Source of the DNA: CALRQJ02 sp943370285
GTDB lineage: Bacteria > Bacteroidota > Bacteroidia > Chitinophagales > Chitinophagaceae
Assembly: GCA_943370285.1 (NCBI GenBank)
Contig: CALRQJ020000007.1
Span: forward strand, 134,133-198,132
Direction: 5' to 3'
DNA length: 64,000 bases
The translations under genes were made by a program, and so were the position numbers. Below the pieces are notes generated by a model. It had not been told where the DNA came from. It saw only the letters and a program-made list of their open reading frames with translations, and did not search any database. Shown here piece by piece: positions 23,939 to 33,654 of the stretch (within the stretch, counting starts at the first letter, position 1; each line of letters opens with the position of its first letter).

Positions 23939-26545
23939 TTACCTAATCAAAACAGTAGTTCCTTTTCTAAAAATGGGTTTACCGGTGTAATCAATGCCCT
24001 CTGCAGTATAAACGTAAGCGCCGCTTTGTTGTATTAATCCATTGATTAAACCGTTCCAGCCAATATTGGCATTGTTGGTTTGAAATATTAACTGTCCCCA
24101 ACGATTGTATATTCTGAAATATAAAAATGACTTCAAACCCACAGGAAAAGCTTTCAGTACATCATTCTTAGCATCATTATTTGGTGTAAACGCTGTTGGT
24201 ACAAAAATATCGGGGGCAGTTTTAAAAACTTTCACTGTTATCTTGTCTTCACTAGCGCAGCCTTCAGGTATGGTTGCTTTGACAGTGTACACGATGGAAT
24301 CATTGTGGGTAGCATTAAACATTGCTACTGGGTTAGCAATAGAAATATTGCTTAAACCTGTTGCCGGACTCCATAAGTATGTCGTGCCATTATCGTAATT
24401 ACTTATGGCCATTAATTGTAATGGTTGATTTAAGACTACAGCAGTATCGTTACCGGCAAAAATTTGTACCGGTTCTCTTACCAATACTTCTACGATATCT
24501 GATACTGTTTTTGGACATCCTAAAGTATCGCTTACTGTAAGTTGATATTGTGTTGTTTTGGTAGGCCCAACGATAGGATTTAGTGTGTTGGAATTAAGCA
24601 GGGTAGAGGTTGGTGACCAACGAAAAATACTTCCGGTAATGATAGCATTTAATTGTCCTCTAGCACCATAACATATTGCAATATCTGCCCCGGCATTTGA
24701 TACAGGATAAGGCACAGTTCTGATAAATACTGAATCTCTATCTTGACATTTCCCCAAATTAGCAGTAACCTGATACATAGTAGAAGTAATGGGTGCCACT
24801 ATTGGATTTTTTACTGTAGCAATAGTACCTCCAGTTGTTGTCCATACATAACCTAAAGCATCGCTTGTTGGAAATAATGTAATTGAATCAGTTAAGCAAA
24901 TGGTAGTATCAACACCGGCATTTACTGTAATAAAGTCTAATACATTTACGGTAACAGTGTCGGTATTAACACAGCCAATATCGCTGAGTGTAACAATATA
25001 TTGTATGGTATCTTTTGGAAATACAAGCGGATTAGCCGTATTGGCATTCACAATAAATTGATTGGGCTGCCAACTAAAGTTGCCTGTGCCAATAGCAATG
25101 AGCGGTAATGTATCAATGCTACAAATTAAGGTATCGGTAAATGGTAATGTAATGATGGGTTTATCAAGAACTTGAATAGGAGTAAGTACACTATCAATAC
25201 AGTCTTTACTATTAGTAACTACAAATTTTACTGTCACTTGCGATGGGGAACTGTATTGATATGTTGGATTTCTATTGGTAGATACATCTGTATTACTAGT
25301 TAAGTCACCAAAATCCCATCGCCAACTATTTACAACACCATATACAGTTTTGGTGGTATCAAAAAAAGAATAGGGTGTTTGGAAGCAACTTCCTGAAAAA
25401 CGAAATCCCGGGCTAAAGCCCGGATAAACAATAACTTCTGTACTGTCCTTGCCACTACATCCTAACGGTCCGGTAACGTTGAGTGTTGCTTTGTATCGTC
25501 CTGTATCAGCATACGTATGTGTAAGAAAAGGAGCGGTAGAACTGTTGCCATCACCAAAATTCCATAAGTACCCGGTTATGGCAGATGAGCTAGATTGGTT
25601 TTCAAAAAACACATTAAAATCATCACAACTAATAATTGTGGCTGGTAGTTGGGCATCTACAATATCGCAGTCCTGCACTTTCAAAATAAAATCTTTTCTA
25701 TGCTGACTAATGGCAACACCATTACGCCATTCTGTAATACAAACGCAAACAACATATTGCCCTTGAGGTGGAGCAATACCATTAATTTGTCCCGTAACAC
25801 TATTAATGTCAACACCACTGCCTAATGGCAAATCGCCACTATAAGGCGATGTATATGGTAATGGTACTAGGGTTAAAGCCGGCGGCGGTGGTTGATTGCT
25901 GCTGCCATTAGGTGCAGTAAAGCCGTCGCAAAAAGAATAGGTAAGTACATCGCCATCATCATCAGTAGCACCAAAATCAAGTTTAAAATTTTTGTTGGCA
26001 CAAACCAAAGCGGTATCTCTAACATTAAATACTGGGCTGCTATTTCCGCCACCCGGTAAAACAATTGTTCCCGGAATTTTAGCGATATAAGTGCTGCCAA
26101 TATTGCCGCTATTGCCACCAAGATTAAGGATATTATTCACCCTGCAACATCCTAATCTAGCTAACACATAACCCGTTGTTGATCGAGGTAAATCAATAGT
26201 TGCCGTATAATTTGCTGTTTCGTAACACACATTTACACTGCCAACCAAGCAAGGTATGGCAGCGGTATTTAAACTCAAGGTATTAACTATGCCATCTAAT
26301 GGTAAATAAAGCGATTGATAGAGTTGATCGTTCTGATAAATGCCCACATTTACTTGTTCACTCTGTAAAGAAGGGCCGTCTGTTTGGCAATCTCTAAAAA
26401 GCCTCAAAGTGATTTGATATTTTTCTGAGTTTGACGATGATCCCGGGCCTAAATAAGTGTACATCAATTCTCCACCGGCTACATGTCTGCCAAAAGCCAT
26501 CGGCCCGAGTGTGATCAAAAAAAGCAGGCAAAGCCATTTTTTCAT
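23939..26545 (-). CDS. Large PKD/Ig-repeat surface protein with T9SS type B sorting domain
   Basis: An 868-residue exported protein with a signal peptide (residues 1-19, ending MAFG). The N-terminal ~290 residues begin RHVAGGELMYTYLG and form a beta-rich domain common in Bacteroidota adhesins. PKD units follow (GYLWNFGDGNSST, WRWDFGDLTSN), then three or more Ig-like units with 'C-..L-...G' patterns (NAGVDTTICLTDSI, NAGADIAICYGARGQL, IFAGNDTAVV). The last ~85 residues match the gliding-motility-associated/type B CTD: PDIFVPTAFTPNNDAKNDVLKAF, then FRIYNRWGQLIF and GAYVYTAEG, ending GTTVLIR. It should be exported by T9SS and may be shed or surface-attached. Confidence 0.88.
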   Translation of the reverse strand: MKKWLCLLFLITLGPMAFGRHVAGGELMYTYLGPGSSSNSEKYQITLRLFRDCQTDGPSLQSEQVNVGIYQNDQLYQSLYLPLDGIVNTLSLNTAAIPCLVGSVNVCYETANYTATIDLPRSTTGYVLARLGCCRVNNILNLGGNSGNIGSTYIAKIPGTIVLPGGGNSSPVFNVRDTALVCANKNFKLDFGATDDDGDVLTYSFCDGFTAPNGSSNQPPPPALTLVPLPYTSPYSGDLPLGSGVDINSVTGQINGIAPPQGQYVVCVCITEWRNGVAISQHRKDFILKVQDCDIVDAQLPATIISCDDFNVFFENQSSSSAITGYLWNFGDGNSSTAPFLTHTYADTGRYKATLNVTGPLGCSGKDSTEVIVYPGFSPGFRFSGSCFQTPYSFFDTTKTVYGVVNSWRWDFGDLTSNTDVSTNRNPTYQYSSPSQVTVKFVVTNSKDCIDSVLTPIQVLDKPIITLPFTDTLICSIDTLPLIAIGTGNFSWQPNQFIVNANTANPLVFPKDTIQYIVTLSDIGCVNTDTVTVNVLDFITVNAGVDTTICLTDSITLFPTSDALGYVWTTTGGTIATVKNPIVAPITSTMYQVTANLGKCQDRDSVFIRTVPYPVSNAGADIAICYGARGQLNAIITGSIFRWSPTSTLLNSNTLNPIVGPTKTTQYQLTVSDTLGCPKTVSDIVEVLVREPVQIFAGNDTAVVLNQPLQLMAISNYDNGTTYLWSPATGLSNISIANPVAMFNATHNDSIVYTVKATIPEGCASEDKITVKVFKTAPDIFVPTAFTPNNDAKNDVLKAFPVGLKSFLYFRIYNRWGQLIFQTNNANIGWNGLINGLIQQSGAYVYTAEGIDYTGKPIFRKGTTVLIR

Positions 26546-26875
26546 ACCCTAATTTGAAACCGTGAAGAATCGAAAAAGAAATTTCGAATAACCCTGCATG
26601 AATATACGGCGCAGAAAGGAGAATTGTCAGTAGTTGTGTAGGAAAATTAATAAATAGATAATCTCCAGTTTGTCGGTAAACTAGTGGTTATAATTTCCCA
26701 CTTCGCATTTTATGAATTCGGATTTTGGCATTTTGTTCGCCACTTTCCACATTATTTCCACAGTAATTCACATTTCGTTCACATCGAAATCAAGTAAAAA
26801 CCCTTCAAATGCAATGCTGTATTGCTTTTTAGGCATTTTTCATTTGTGGATAAAAACAAAGACTCTCAATCTGCG

Positions 26876-26902
26876 TTGAAAGTGGGAAAAAGTGTTATTT
26901 TG
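26876..26902 (+). promoter_or_regulatory. Candidate promoter of the dcw cluster
   Basis: TTG at 26876-26878 and TATTTTG at 26896-26902 are 17 bp apart and resemble the -33 and -7 elements, though the -7 is one base short of TAnnTTTG. It overlaps the MraZ boxes, so repressor binding would block it. Confidence 0.45.
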
Positions 26903-26915
26903 TGTTAGTTTATGT
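26879..26915 (+). promoter_or_regulatory. MraZ operator: four 10-bp-spaced boxes
   Basis: AAAGTGG (26879), AAAGTGT (26889), TTTGTGT (26899) and TTTATGT (26909) follow one another at an exact 10-bp period. The first two match the AAAGTG[T/G]-N3 box described for MraZ in mollicutes; the last two are degenerate. The array ends 24 bp before the mraZ start, as expected for autoregulation. Confidence 0.7.
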
Positions 26916-26939
26916 TTTAATAGTGTCAAAATTCACTCC

Positions 26940-27395
26940 ATGCACCATCTCCTCGGCGAATATGAAGCTACAATCGACTCAAAAGGTCGGTTTTTGCTGC
27001 CCGCCGGCGTCAAAAAACAGATGCCGGAAGGAGATAACCGTTTTGTCATCAATCGTGGTTTCGAAAAATGTCTTTCCCTGTATCCAATGAAAACATGGGA
27101 AGCCATTGCCGACAAAATCAGCAAGTTGAATGATTTTGATCCAAAAGTAAGACAGTTTAAGCTTTTGTTCTTGGGTGGTGCCACCGAAGTTGAACTCGAT
27201 TCAGCCGGTCGTATGTTACTACCTCCTTCATTAAAAGAATTCGCAGGCTTGAGTAAAGACATAGTACTTGCCTCTAGTCTCGATAAAATTAATATATGGG
27301 ATGCCGCTAAGTACAAACAGTTCTTTGAAGCATTTTCACCGGAAGACTTCAGTGCATTAGGTAATGAAGTGATGGGGAAAGGCAATGTTGAATGA
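26940..27395 (+). CDS. mraZ: Transcriptional regulator MraZ
   Basis: A 151-residue member of the MraZ/SpoVT-AbrB family with two tandem MraZ domains: LLGEYEATIDSKGRFLLPAG at the N-terminus and the second copy LGGATEVELDSAGRMLLPPSL. The DxxGR signature is intact in both. MraZ binds short direct repeats upstream of its own gene and controls the division and cell-wall cluster. The ATG at 26940 (MHHLLGEYEA) fits the family start; the frame extends upstream only into the operator. Its TGA overlaps the rsmH start by 4 bp. Confidence 0.95.
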   Translation: MHHLLGEYEATIDSKGRFLLPAGVKKQMPEGDNRFVINRGFEKCLSLYPMKTWEAIADKISKLNDFDPKVRQFKLLFLGGATEVELDSAGRMLLPPSLKEFAGLSKDIVLASSLDKINIWDAAKYKQFFEAFSPEDFSALGNEVMGKGNVE

Positions 27396-28360
27396 TAAAA
27401 ATTGGAATGATGAACGAAGAAATGTCACAAGAGGAGCTTAAAACATTCAGCTTGCCCGATTCGTCTTATCATGTGCCTGTGCTTTTTCACGAAAGTCTTG
27501 ACGCTTTAGGGATAAAACCCAATGGGGTGTATGTAGATGCCACTTTTGGCGGTGGAGGACACAGTAAGGGAATATTGCAAGCCCTTCATCAAGAGGGTAA
27601 GCTATTTGCCTTTGACCAAGATGCAGATGCAGAACGCAATTTGCCTACAGACAATAGGGTAGTTTTTGTACCACAAAATTTTAGGCATCTGCAACGTTTT
27701 CTGCGTTTGAACGGGGTTAAACAAGTAGATGGTATACTGGCAGATTTAGGCGTAAGTAGTTTTCAGTTCGACGAAGCAGATCGAGGTTTCTCTATTCGTT
27801 TCGATGGGCCATTAGATATGCGAATGGATCGCAGGCAACCACTTACGGCAAGCCATCTCTTGCAGCAATATAGCGAACAACAATTGCATAAATTGTTTGA
27901 GCAGTACGGCGAAGTAACTAACTCTAAAACCTTGGCCAAACATATTGTACAGCAACGCAACCATCTTCCATTACAAAGTTTGAATCACTTCAGGGCAATG
28001 ATTAGTCCGGTTGTTAAAGGCAACCCGAATAAATATTTAGCACAGGTATTTCAAGCATTGCGAATGGAAGTAAATGATGAAATGGGAGCATTAAAAGAAC
28101 TGTTGCAACAAGCTGCTGCTGTGTTGGCGCCGGGTGGACGATTAGCGGTTATCACCTTTCATTCTATCGAAGACAGAATCGTAAAAAATTTTATGCGTCA
28201 AGGAGGGTTCGACGAAGTCGAAGACAATCCGTTGTTGCCAACCGTAAAACAGCAAGTATTTAAAATTATTACCAAGAAGCCCACAACGGCTTCGCCGGAA
28301 GAGTTAAAACGAAATAACCGCAGCCGTAGTGCCAAACTACGGGTAGCAGAAAAAATATAA
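27392..28360 (+). CDS. rsmH: 16S rRNA (cytosine-1402-N4)-methyltransferase
   Basis: A 322-residue RsmH (MraW), which methylates C1402 of 16S rRNA at N4 with S-adenosylmethionine. The SAM-binding motif VDATFGGGGHSKGIL lies near residue 49, followed by FDQDADAERNL, the conserved ILADLGVSSFQFD, the GFSIRFDGPLDMRMD block and the C-terminal FHSIEDRIVKNFMR. The start at 27392 forms ATGA with the mraZ stop; ATGs 15 and 18 bp further on are alternatives. Always second in dcw clusters; 7 bp separate it from the ftsL-like gene. Confidence 0.95.
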   Translation: MIKIGMMNEEMSQEELKTFSLPDSSYHVPVLFHESLDALGIKPNGVYVDATFGGGGHSKGILQALHQEGKLFAFDQDADAERNLPTDNRVVFVPQNFRHLQRFLRLNGVKQVDGILADLGVSSFQFDEADRGFSIRFDGPLDMRMDRRQPLTASHLLQQYSEQQLHKLFEQYGEVTNSKTLAKHIVQQRNHLPLQSLNHFRAMISPVVKGNPNKYLAQVFQALRMEVNDEMGALKELLQQAAAVLAPGGRLAVITFHSIEDRIVKNFMRQGGFDEVEDNPLLPTVKQQVFKIITKKPTTASPEELKRNNRSRSAKLRVAEKI

Positions 28361-28367
28361 AAAGTAA

Positions 28368-28700
28368 ATGGCCGATAGCATTCCTAGTACTACCAAAAAG
28401 AATAAGCCACTACGTGGGTTATTGGGTTATGGTTGGATTTTGAAAAACCTGGGCTTTTTTCTTTTTCTGGCATTGTTAGCAGTTATCTATATCGCAAACG
28501 GTCATATGGCAGACAGAACAATTAGAAAGATAAATGATACCGGAAAAGAGTTGAAAGAATTACAATACGAGTACAAGACATTGAAAAGCGAAGTGATGTT
28601 TATGAGCAAGGAAAGTGAAATGGTTAAAACAGCAGCTCCGCTTGGATTGAAAATAGACACAGTGCCGCCGGCAAGAATTGTGTACGAAAGCACAAAGTGA
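28368..28700 (+). CDS. ftsL: FtsL-like division protein
   Basis: A 110-residue bitopic membrane protein. A basic cytoplasmic N-terminus (TTKKNKPLRGLLG) is followed by one hydrophobic helix (FFLFLALLAVIYIAN, ~residues 29-45) and a periplasmic helical coiled coil (IRKINDTGKELKELQYEYKTLKSEVMFM). This layout, and the position between rsmH and ftsI, identify it as the FtsL equivalent that bridges FtsQ and FtsW/FtsI in the divisome. Sequence similarity to characterised FtsL is low, as usual, so the name rests on topology and synteny. It ends just before the ftsI start. Confidence 0.8.
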   Translation: MADSIPSTTKKNKPLRGLLGYGWILKNLGFFLFLALLAVIYIANGHMADRTIRKINDTGKELKELQYEYKTLKSEVMFMSKESEMVKTAAPLGLKIDTVPPARIVYESTK

Positions 28701-28716
28701 AAAAACAGTACGTAAA

Positions 28717-30825
28717 GTGGATGTAAAACGGGACATACAATGGCGTGTTAACCTTAGCTACATTATAGTGGTGGCAATAGGTTTGGCTATTCTTGGCAAA
28801 GCGTTTTATATACAACAAGTAGAAGGAAATTATTGGAGGAGTATGAGTGATAGTCTGCATCAAAAAATTATTAATACCGATGCAGAGAGAGGAACGATAT
28901 ATAGCGAAGACGGACAAATGCTTAGCACTAGTATTCCGGAGTTTGATATCTATATTGATTTTAATGCCGAAGGGTTGAGAGAAAACAACGGCAAACGATT
29001 CAAACAAAATATCGACTCACTCAGCATCTGTTTATCAAAGCTCTTTAAAGATAAATCTGCGGCTGACTATAAAAAAATATTGAACAGAGGTTATACGGAG
29101 AAGAATCGATATTTCTTGCTCAAAAAGAAAATGAATTATCGAGAATACCAATTGCTGAAAACTTTTCCGTTGGTGCGTTTAGGAAAGAACAAAAGTGGAT
29201 TTATAGCTGATGTAAAAAGTATCCGATTAAATCCCTATCAAATACTGGCTTTTAGAACCATCGGTTTAAACCGAGATTCTTTTAAAGTAGGATTAGAAAT
29301 GCGTTACGATAGTGTACTCACCGGTAAAACCGGTAAACGGCCGGTACGCTATATAGCAGGGGGAGTGTATATACCCATTGATGATTATGAGATTGAACCG
29401 GAGAACGGTAAAGATGTCATCACCACTTTGGATGTAAACATTCAAGATATAACAGAAAATGCTTTGATGAAGATGATGCAATCAAACGAAGCAGAACATG
29501 GATGTGCCATAGTGATGGAAGTGAAAACAGGTAAGATTAAAGCCATTGCTAATTTGGGTAGAAAAAAAGACGGCAGTTATTGGGAAGATTACAATTACGC
29601 TATCACACCCACAGAGCCGGGTTCTACGTTCAAGTTGGCAACTTTATTGGCCTTGTTAGAAGATAGAAAAACAAACCTTAATCAGGTAATAAATATAGAA
29701 GGCGGTGTGTGGAAGATTAATGGCGAAACGGTCTATGACAGCGAAAAACACGGCTTAAATAATGTAACCGTGAAAGAAGCATTTGAGCACAGTAGCAATG
29801 TAGCAATGGCAAAAATGGCATGGATGTACTACAGTAACAATCCAAGACAATTTGTAAATCATTTGGCTGCACTGCGAATGGATACTGTAACAGGTATTGA
29901 TTTGGCAGGAGAACGTTTCCCCACCATTCACAAACCTGGTACAAAATACTGGAGTAATACCACTTTGCCTTGGATGGGTTTTGGTTACAACTTAACAGTT
30001 AGTCCGCTACAAACATTAATGCTGTACAATGCTGTAGCCAATAATGGTGTGATGTTGAAGCCTTACTTAGTTAATGCCATTCAACAGGATGGAAAGATTG
30101 TGGAAGAATTTAAACCGGTTGTGCTGCATCAAAAAATATGTAGTGACGAAACGTTGAGGCAGTTGAATAGCAGTTTGCAAGGTGTGGTCACAAATGGTAC
30201 AGGTCGCTCTTTAAAATCAAATCGGTATCGTATTGCCGGTAAAACAGGAACAGCTTTAGTGGCTAATGGCAGCAGAGGCTATGCAGATAAAGTGTATCAA
30301 AGTTCTTTCGCAGGATTTTTTCCGGCAGAGCATCCGCAATACAGCATTATCGTGGTGATAAAAAATAAGCCACATGCCGCAAAGTTTTATGGTGCAGCAG
30401 TTGCTGGTCCGGTGTTTAAAGAAATTGCTGATAAACTGTACACTTTAAAAGTGAGTGCTATAGAAGCAGCAATAGCGGTAGCACAACAAAAAGATAGTGC
30501 AGTTTATAGCTATACCGGATTTACAAAAGACGTAACAACCGTAGCAGATAAGTTACAAATGAAGTATAGTAGTAATGTAAATAATGCTACAGATTGGGCA
30601 AAATTAACGAAGCAAAATAACCAATCTGTCATTACTACAGAAGCAGAAAAAAGTGACAAGCAAATGCCTAGGTTAAATGGAATGGGATTGAAAGATGCGG
30701 TGTATTTATGTGAAAATTTAGGCTTGAAAGTGATAGTGAATGGAAGGGGAAAAGTAGTTAGTCAGTCTATCACTCAAGGGCAAGCAATTGCAAGAGGACA
30801 AGTAGTACAATTAGGATTGAATTAA
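28717..30825 (+). CDS. ftsI: Penicillin-binding protein 2/3-type transpeptidase with PASTA domain
   Basis: A 702-residue class B PBP that crosslinks septal peptidoglycan. One N-terminal membrane helix (SYIIVVAIGLAILGKAF) is followed by the dimerisation region (NTDAERGTIYSEDGQML). The transpeptidase has the SxxK motif in EPGSTFKLAT near residue 300, SSN in EHSSNVAMAK and KTG in GKTGTALV near 509. A C-terminal PASTA domain (MPRLNGMGLKDAVYLCENLGL...) occupies the last ~45 residues. No ATG is available. GTG at 28717 (VDVKRDIQWRV) matches the family start; a TTG at 28678 inside ftsL is the alternative. Confidence 0.93.
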   Translation: MDVKRDIQWRVNLSYIIVVAIGLAILGKAFYIQQVEGNYWRSMSDSLHQKIINTDAERGTIYSEDGQMLSTSIPEFDIYIDFNAEGLRENNGKRFKQNIDSLSICLSKLFKDKSAADYKKILNRGYTEKNRYFLLKKKMNYREYQLLKTFPLVRLGKNKSGFIADVKSIRLNPYQILAFRTIGLNRDSFKVGLEMRYDSVLTGKTGKRPVRYIAGGVYIPIDDYEIEPENGKDVITTLDVNIQDITENALMKMMQSNEAEHGCAIVMEVKTGKIKAIANLGRKKDGSYWEDYNYAITPTEPGSTFKLATLLALLEDRKTNLNQVINIEGGVWKINGETVYDSEKHGLNNVTVKEAFEHSSNVAMAKMAWMYYSNNPRQFVNHLAALRMDTVTGIDLAGERFPTIHKPGTKYWSNTTLPWMGFGYNLTVSPLQTLMLYNAVANNGVMLKPYLVNAIQQDGKIVEEFKPVVLHQKICSDETLRQLNSSLQGVVTNGTGRSLKSNRYRIAGKTGTALVANGSRGYADKVYQSSFAGFFPAEHPQYSIIVVIKNKPHAAKFYGAAVAGPVFKEIADKLYTLKVSAIEAAIAVAQQKDSAVYSYTGFTKDVTTVADKLQMKYSSNVNNATDWAKLTKQNNQSVITTEAEKSDKQMPRLNGMGLKDAVYLCENLGLKVIVNGRGKVVSQSITQGQAIARGQVVQLGLN

Positions 30826-30837
30826 TAATAAAAATAA

Positions 30838-32301
30838 GTGGCAATACTACAAGACATATTATACAAAGTGCATTTGAAAGCTGTCATAGGCTCTACTGCC
30901 ATTGAAGTGTCTGGTATTGCTATTGATTCTAGAAAAGTAACGAACAATACTGTATTTGTTGCTATTAGAGGTGCTGCAGCAGATGGTCATGCGTTCATTG
31001 AAAAAGCGATTGAATTAGGTGCAACTGCCATTGTATGCGATACACTGCCAACAGCAAAACAAGAAGGCATCACTTACATACAAGTGAATAATACCAATGA
31101 AGCGGTGGCTTTTATGGCTCACCAATTTTATGGCGAACCTTCTTTGAAAACTAAGTTGCTTGGTGTAACGGGTACCAATGGAAAAACAACCATTGCAACA
31201 GTATTATTCAAATTGTTTACGCAGTTGGGTTATACCTGTGGATTGATTAGTACAGTACAAAACCAAATTGGTAATACCATATTACCAAGTACACATACTA
31301 CGCCAGATGCCGTTTCATTAAATGCGCTATTGGCACAAATGGTGGAAGCAGGTTGCAGTCATGTGTTTATGGAATGTAGTAGCCATGCGATTCATCAGCA
31401 CCGCATTACAGCTTTGCAGTTTACCGGGGCATTGTTCAGTAATATCACCCATGATCATCTCGATTATCATAAAACATTTGAGGAGTATATCAGGGTTAAG
31501 AAAAAGTTCTTTGACGATTTGCCTTCATCGGCTTTTGCTATTTGTAATAAAGATGATAAGCGAGGCGAAGTGATGTTGCAAAATACAGCCGCTCAAAAAC
31601 TGTACTACAGTTTAAAAACTTTGGCTGACTTCAAAGGTAAAATTCTTGATAATGGATTGTTAGGGTTGATTATGCTGGTAAATGATAAAGAAGTGCATTT
31701 TAGATTGATTGGAGAATTCAATGCCTATAATTTATTAGCGGTGTATGGAGCAGCTATTGCTTTAGGTGAAGATAGAGATTCAGTTCTTACTGCAATGAGT
31801 ATGTTGAGCGGTGCCGAAGGAAGGTTTGATTATATCATCAGTGGACAAAAAATTATTGGTATCGTAGATTATGCTCATACACCCGATGCATTGGAGAATG
31901 TGTTGACCACTATCAAGAAATTAAAAAAAGGATACGAACAAGTAATAACTGTTGTGGGTTGTGGTGGCGATAGAGACAAAACGAAAAGACCTATCATGGG
32001 TAAGGTAACGGCGGAGTGGAGTGATAAAGTGATTTTTACCAGTGATAATCCTCGCAGCGAAGATCCATCAGACATATTAAAAGATATCGAAGCAGGTTTA
32101 GGTAGTGCTGCAAAGCGGAAGTCTTTATTTATTGCTGACAGAAAAGAAGCTATCAAAACAGCTGTTTCATTAGCGAATGCAGAGGATATCATTTTAGTGG
32201 CCGGAAAGGGACATGAAAAATATCAAGATATAAAAGGCGTGAAACATCCTTTTGATGATAAAGCTGTTTTAAAAGAAGTATTTGAATTGTTAGAAAAATA
32301 A
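30838..32301 (+). CDS. murE: UDP-N-acetylmuramoyl-tripeptide synthetase (meso-DAP adding)
   Basis: A 487-residue Mur ligase that adds the third residue to UDP-MurNAc-L-Ala-D-Glu. The ATP site GTNGKTTIATV starts near residue 112, and the substrate motif DNPR is present in FTSDNPRSEDPSD; DNPR is the signature of meso-diaminopimelate-specific enzymes, so the cell wall is A1-gamma type. The start is a GTG at 30838, 12 bp after ftsI; no nearby ATG is in frame. Length and domain order fit the family. Confidence 0.95.
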   Translation: MAILQDILYKVHLKAVIGSTAIEVSGIAIDSRKVTNNTVFVAIRGAAADGHAFIEKAIELGATAIVCDTLPTAKQEGITYIQVNNTNEAVAFMAHQFYGEPSLKTKLLGVTGTNGKTTIATVLFKLFTQLGYTCGLISTVQNQIGNTILPSTHTTPDAVSLNALLAQMVEAGCSHVFMECSSHAIHQHRITALQFTGALFSNITHDHLDYHKTFEEYIRVKKKFFDDLPSSAFAICNKDDKRGEVMLQNTAAQKLYYSLKTLADFKGKILDNGLLGLIMLVNDKEVHFRLIGEFNAYNLLAVYGAAIALGEDRDSVLTAMSMLSGAEGRFDYIISGQKIIGIVDYAHTPDALENVLTTIKKLKKGYEQVITVVGCGGDRDKTKRPIMGKVTAEWSDKVIFTSDNPRSEDPSDILKDIEAGLGSAAKRKSLFIADRKEAIKTAVSLANAEDIILVAGKGHEKYQDIKGVKHPFDDKAVLKEVFELLEK

Positions 32302-32336
32302 TCAGTCAACGGACTGTGTAATAAACCAACTACTGT

Positions 32337-33653
32337 ATGTTATACCATTTATTCACTTGGCTCAAACAAGAGTTTAATCTACCGGGGGCAGGGCTGTTTC
32401 AGTTCCTTACCTTTCGGATTGTGATGGCTATTTTGTTGTCGTTGGTGATAGCAACGGTATATGGTAAACGCATTATTCTTTTTTTACAGAAAAAACAAAT
32501 TGGAGAAAGTGTAAGGGACTTAGGATTACAAGGACAAGCAGAGAAAAAAGGCACACCAACAATGGGCGGCATCATCATACTGATGAGTATTCTCATTCCA
32601 ACTTTATTGTTTGCCAATTTAGATAAAGTCTATATCCGATTAATGATTTTATGTACGGTGTGGTTGGGTGTGATTGGCTTTTTAGATGACTTGTTTAAAA
32701 TCAGGGCAAGAAAATCGGCACAGCAAAAAGGCGAAGCCTATAAAAAGAAAGACAGCGATGGCTTGGCCGGAATTTCTAAAATAATTGGTCAAATTGGATT
32801 GGGTGTCATCATTGGCGTAACACTCTACTTCAGTAATTCAGTAACGGTAGAAAGGGAAATTTTATCCATGAAAAATCCATCTGATGTATTACAGCAAGGG
32901 GAACGTTTTGCTAAAAATTCAAATATTGTAGTAAGGAAAATTGATGGTGTTGATAGATATTTTGCAACTGTAAAAACACCCATCACTACCATTCCATTTG
33001 TAAAAAACCATGAGTTTAATTACAGCAAACTCATCAGTTGGATGGGTGATGGTGTAGAAAAATATACCTGGATAATATATATATTGATTGTAACATTTAT
33101 TGTAACTGCAGTTAGTAATGGCGCCAACCTAACCGATGGTTTAGATGGATTAGCAGCAGGTGTAAGTGCCATTATTGGTGCGGCTTTGGGTGTGTTTGTT
33201 TATGTAAGTGGTAATTACAAATTTGCCGATTACCTCAACATTATGTACATACCCAATCTTGGGGAGTTGTCCATTTTTGTTGGTGCTTTTGTAGGAGCCT
33301 GTATCGGTTTTCTCTGGTACAATGCTTATCCGGCACAAGTATTTATGGGTGATACAGGAAGCCTTGCATTAGGTGGTATCATCGCATCATTAGCTATCAT
33401 CGTTCGTAAAGAATTATTGATTCCTATTTTCTGTGGTGTATTTCTCGTAGAAAATTTAAGTGTGATTTTACAAGTGAGTTATTTCAAATACACCAAACGA
33501 AAGTATGGCGAGGGGCGGCGGATATTTTTAATGAGCCCGTTGCATCACCATTATCAAAAGAAAGGTTATCACGAAAATAAGATCGCTATACGTTTTTGGA
33601 TTGTGACTGTGCTCTGCGTATTGCTTTCTATTATGACACTTAAGATGAGATAG
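32337..33653 (+). CDS. mraY: Phospho-N-acetylmuramoyl-pentapeptide transferase
   Basis: A 438-residue polytopic membrane enzyme that transfers phospho-MurNAc-pentapeptide to undecaprenyl phosphate, giving lipid I. Conserved segments are KKGTPTMGGIIIL, the catalytic DD in LGVIGFLDDLFK, NLTDGLDGLAAG, FMGDTGSLALGG and the cytoplasmic PLHHHYQKKG. About 10 helices are predicted. It is ~75 residues longer than the E. coli enzyme, mostly from a polar insertion between about residues 178 and 235 (YFSNSVTVEREIL to FNYSKL) that should face the periplasm. It precedes murD by 1 bp. Confidence 0.95.
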   Translation: MLYHLFTWLKQEFNLPGAGLFQFLTFRIVMAILLSLVIATVYGKRIILFLQKKQIGESVRDLGLQGQAEKKGTPTMGGIIILMSILIPTLLFANLDKVYIRLMILCTVWLGVIGFLDDLFKIRARKSAQQKGEAYKKKDSDGLAGISKIIGQIGLGVIIGVTLYFSNSVTVEREILSMKNPSDVLQQGERFAKNSNIVVRKIDGVDRYFATVKTPITTIPFVKNHEFNYSKLISWMGDGVEKYTWIIYILIVTFIVTAVSNGANLTDGLDGLAAGVSAIIGAALGVFVYVSGNYKFADYLNIMYIPNLGELSIFVGAFVGACIGFLWYNAYPAQVFMGDTGSLALGGIIASLAIIVRKELLIPIFCGVFLVENLSVILQVSYFKYTKRKYGEGRRIFLMSPLHHHYQKKGYHENKIAIRFWIVTVLCVLLSIMTLKMR

Positions 33654-33654
33654 T

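Larger units (their letters stand above)
26546..26939. other. Intergenic region holding the dcw promoter/operator
   Basis: About 390 bp between the divergent PKD/Ig gene and mraZ. The mraZ-proximal 65 bp hold the MraZ boxes and a promoter candidate, listed separately. AGTTGTGTAGGAAA at ~26632 recurs in reverse complement near 49232. No gene is seen. Confidence 0.6.
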
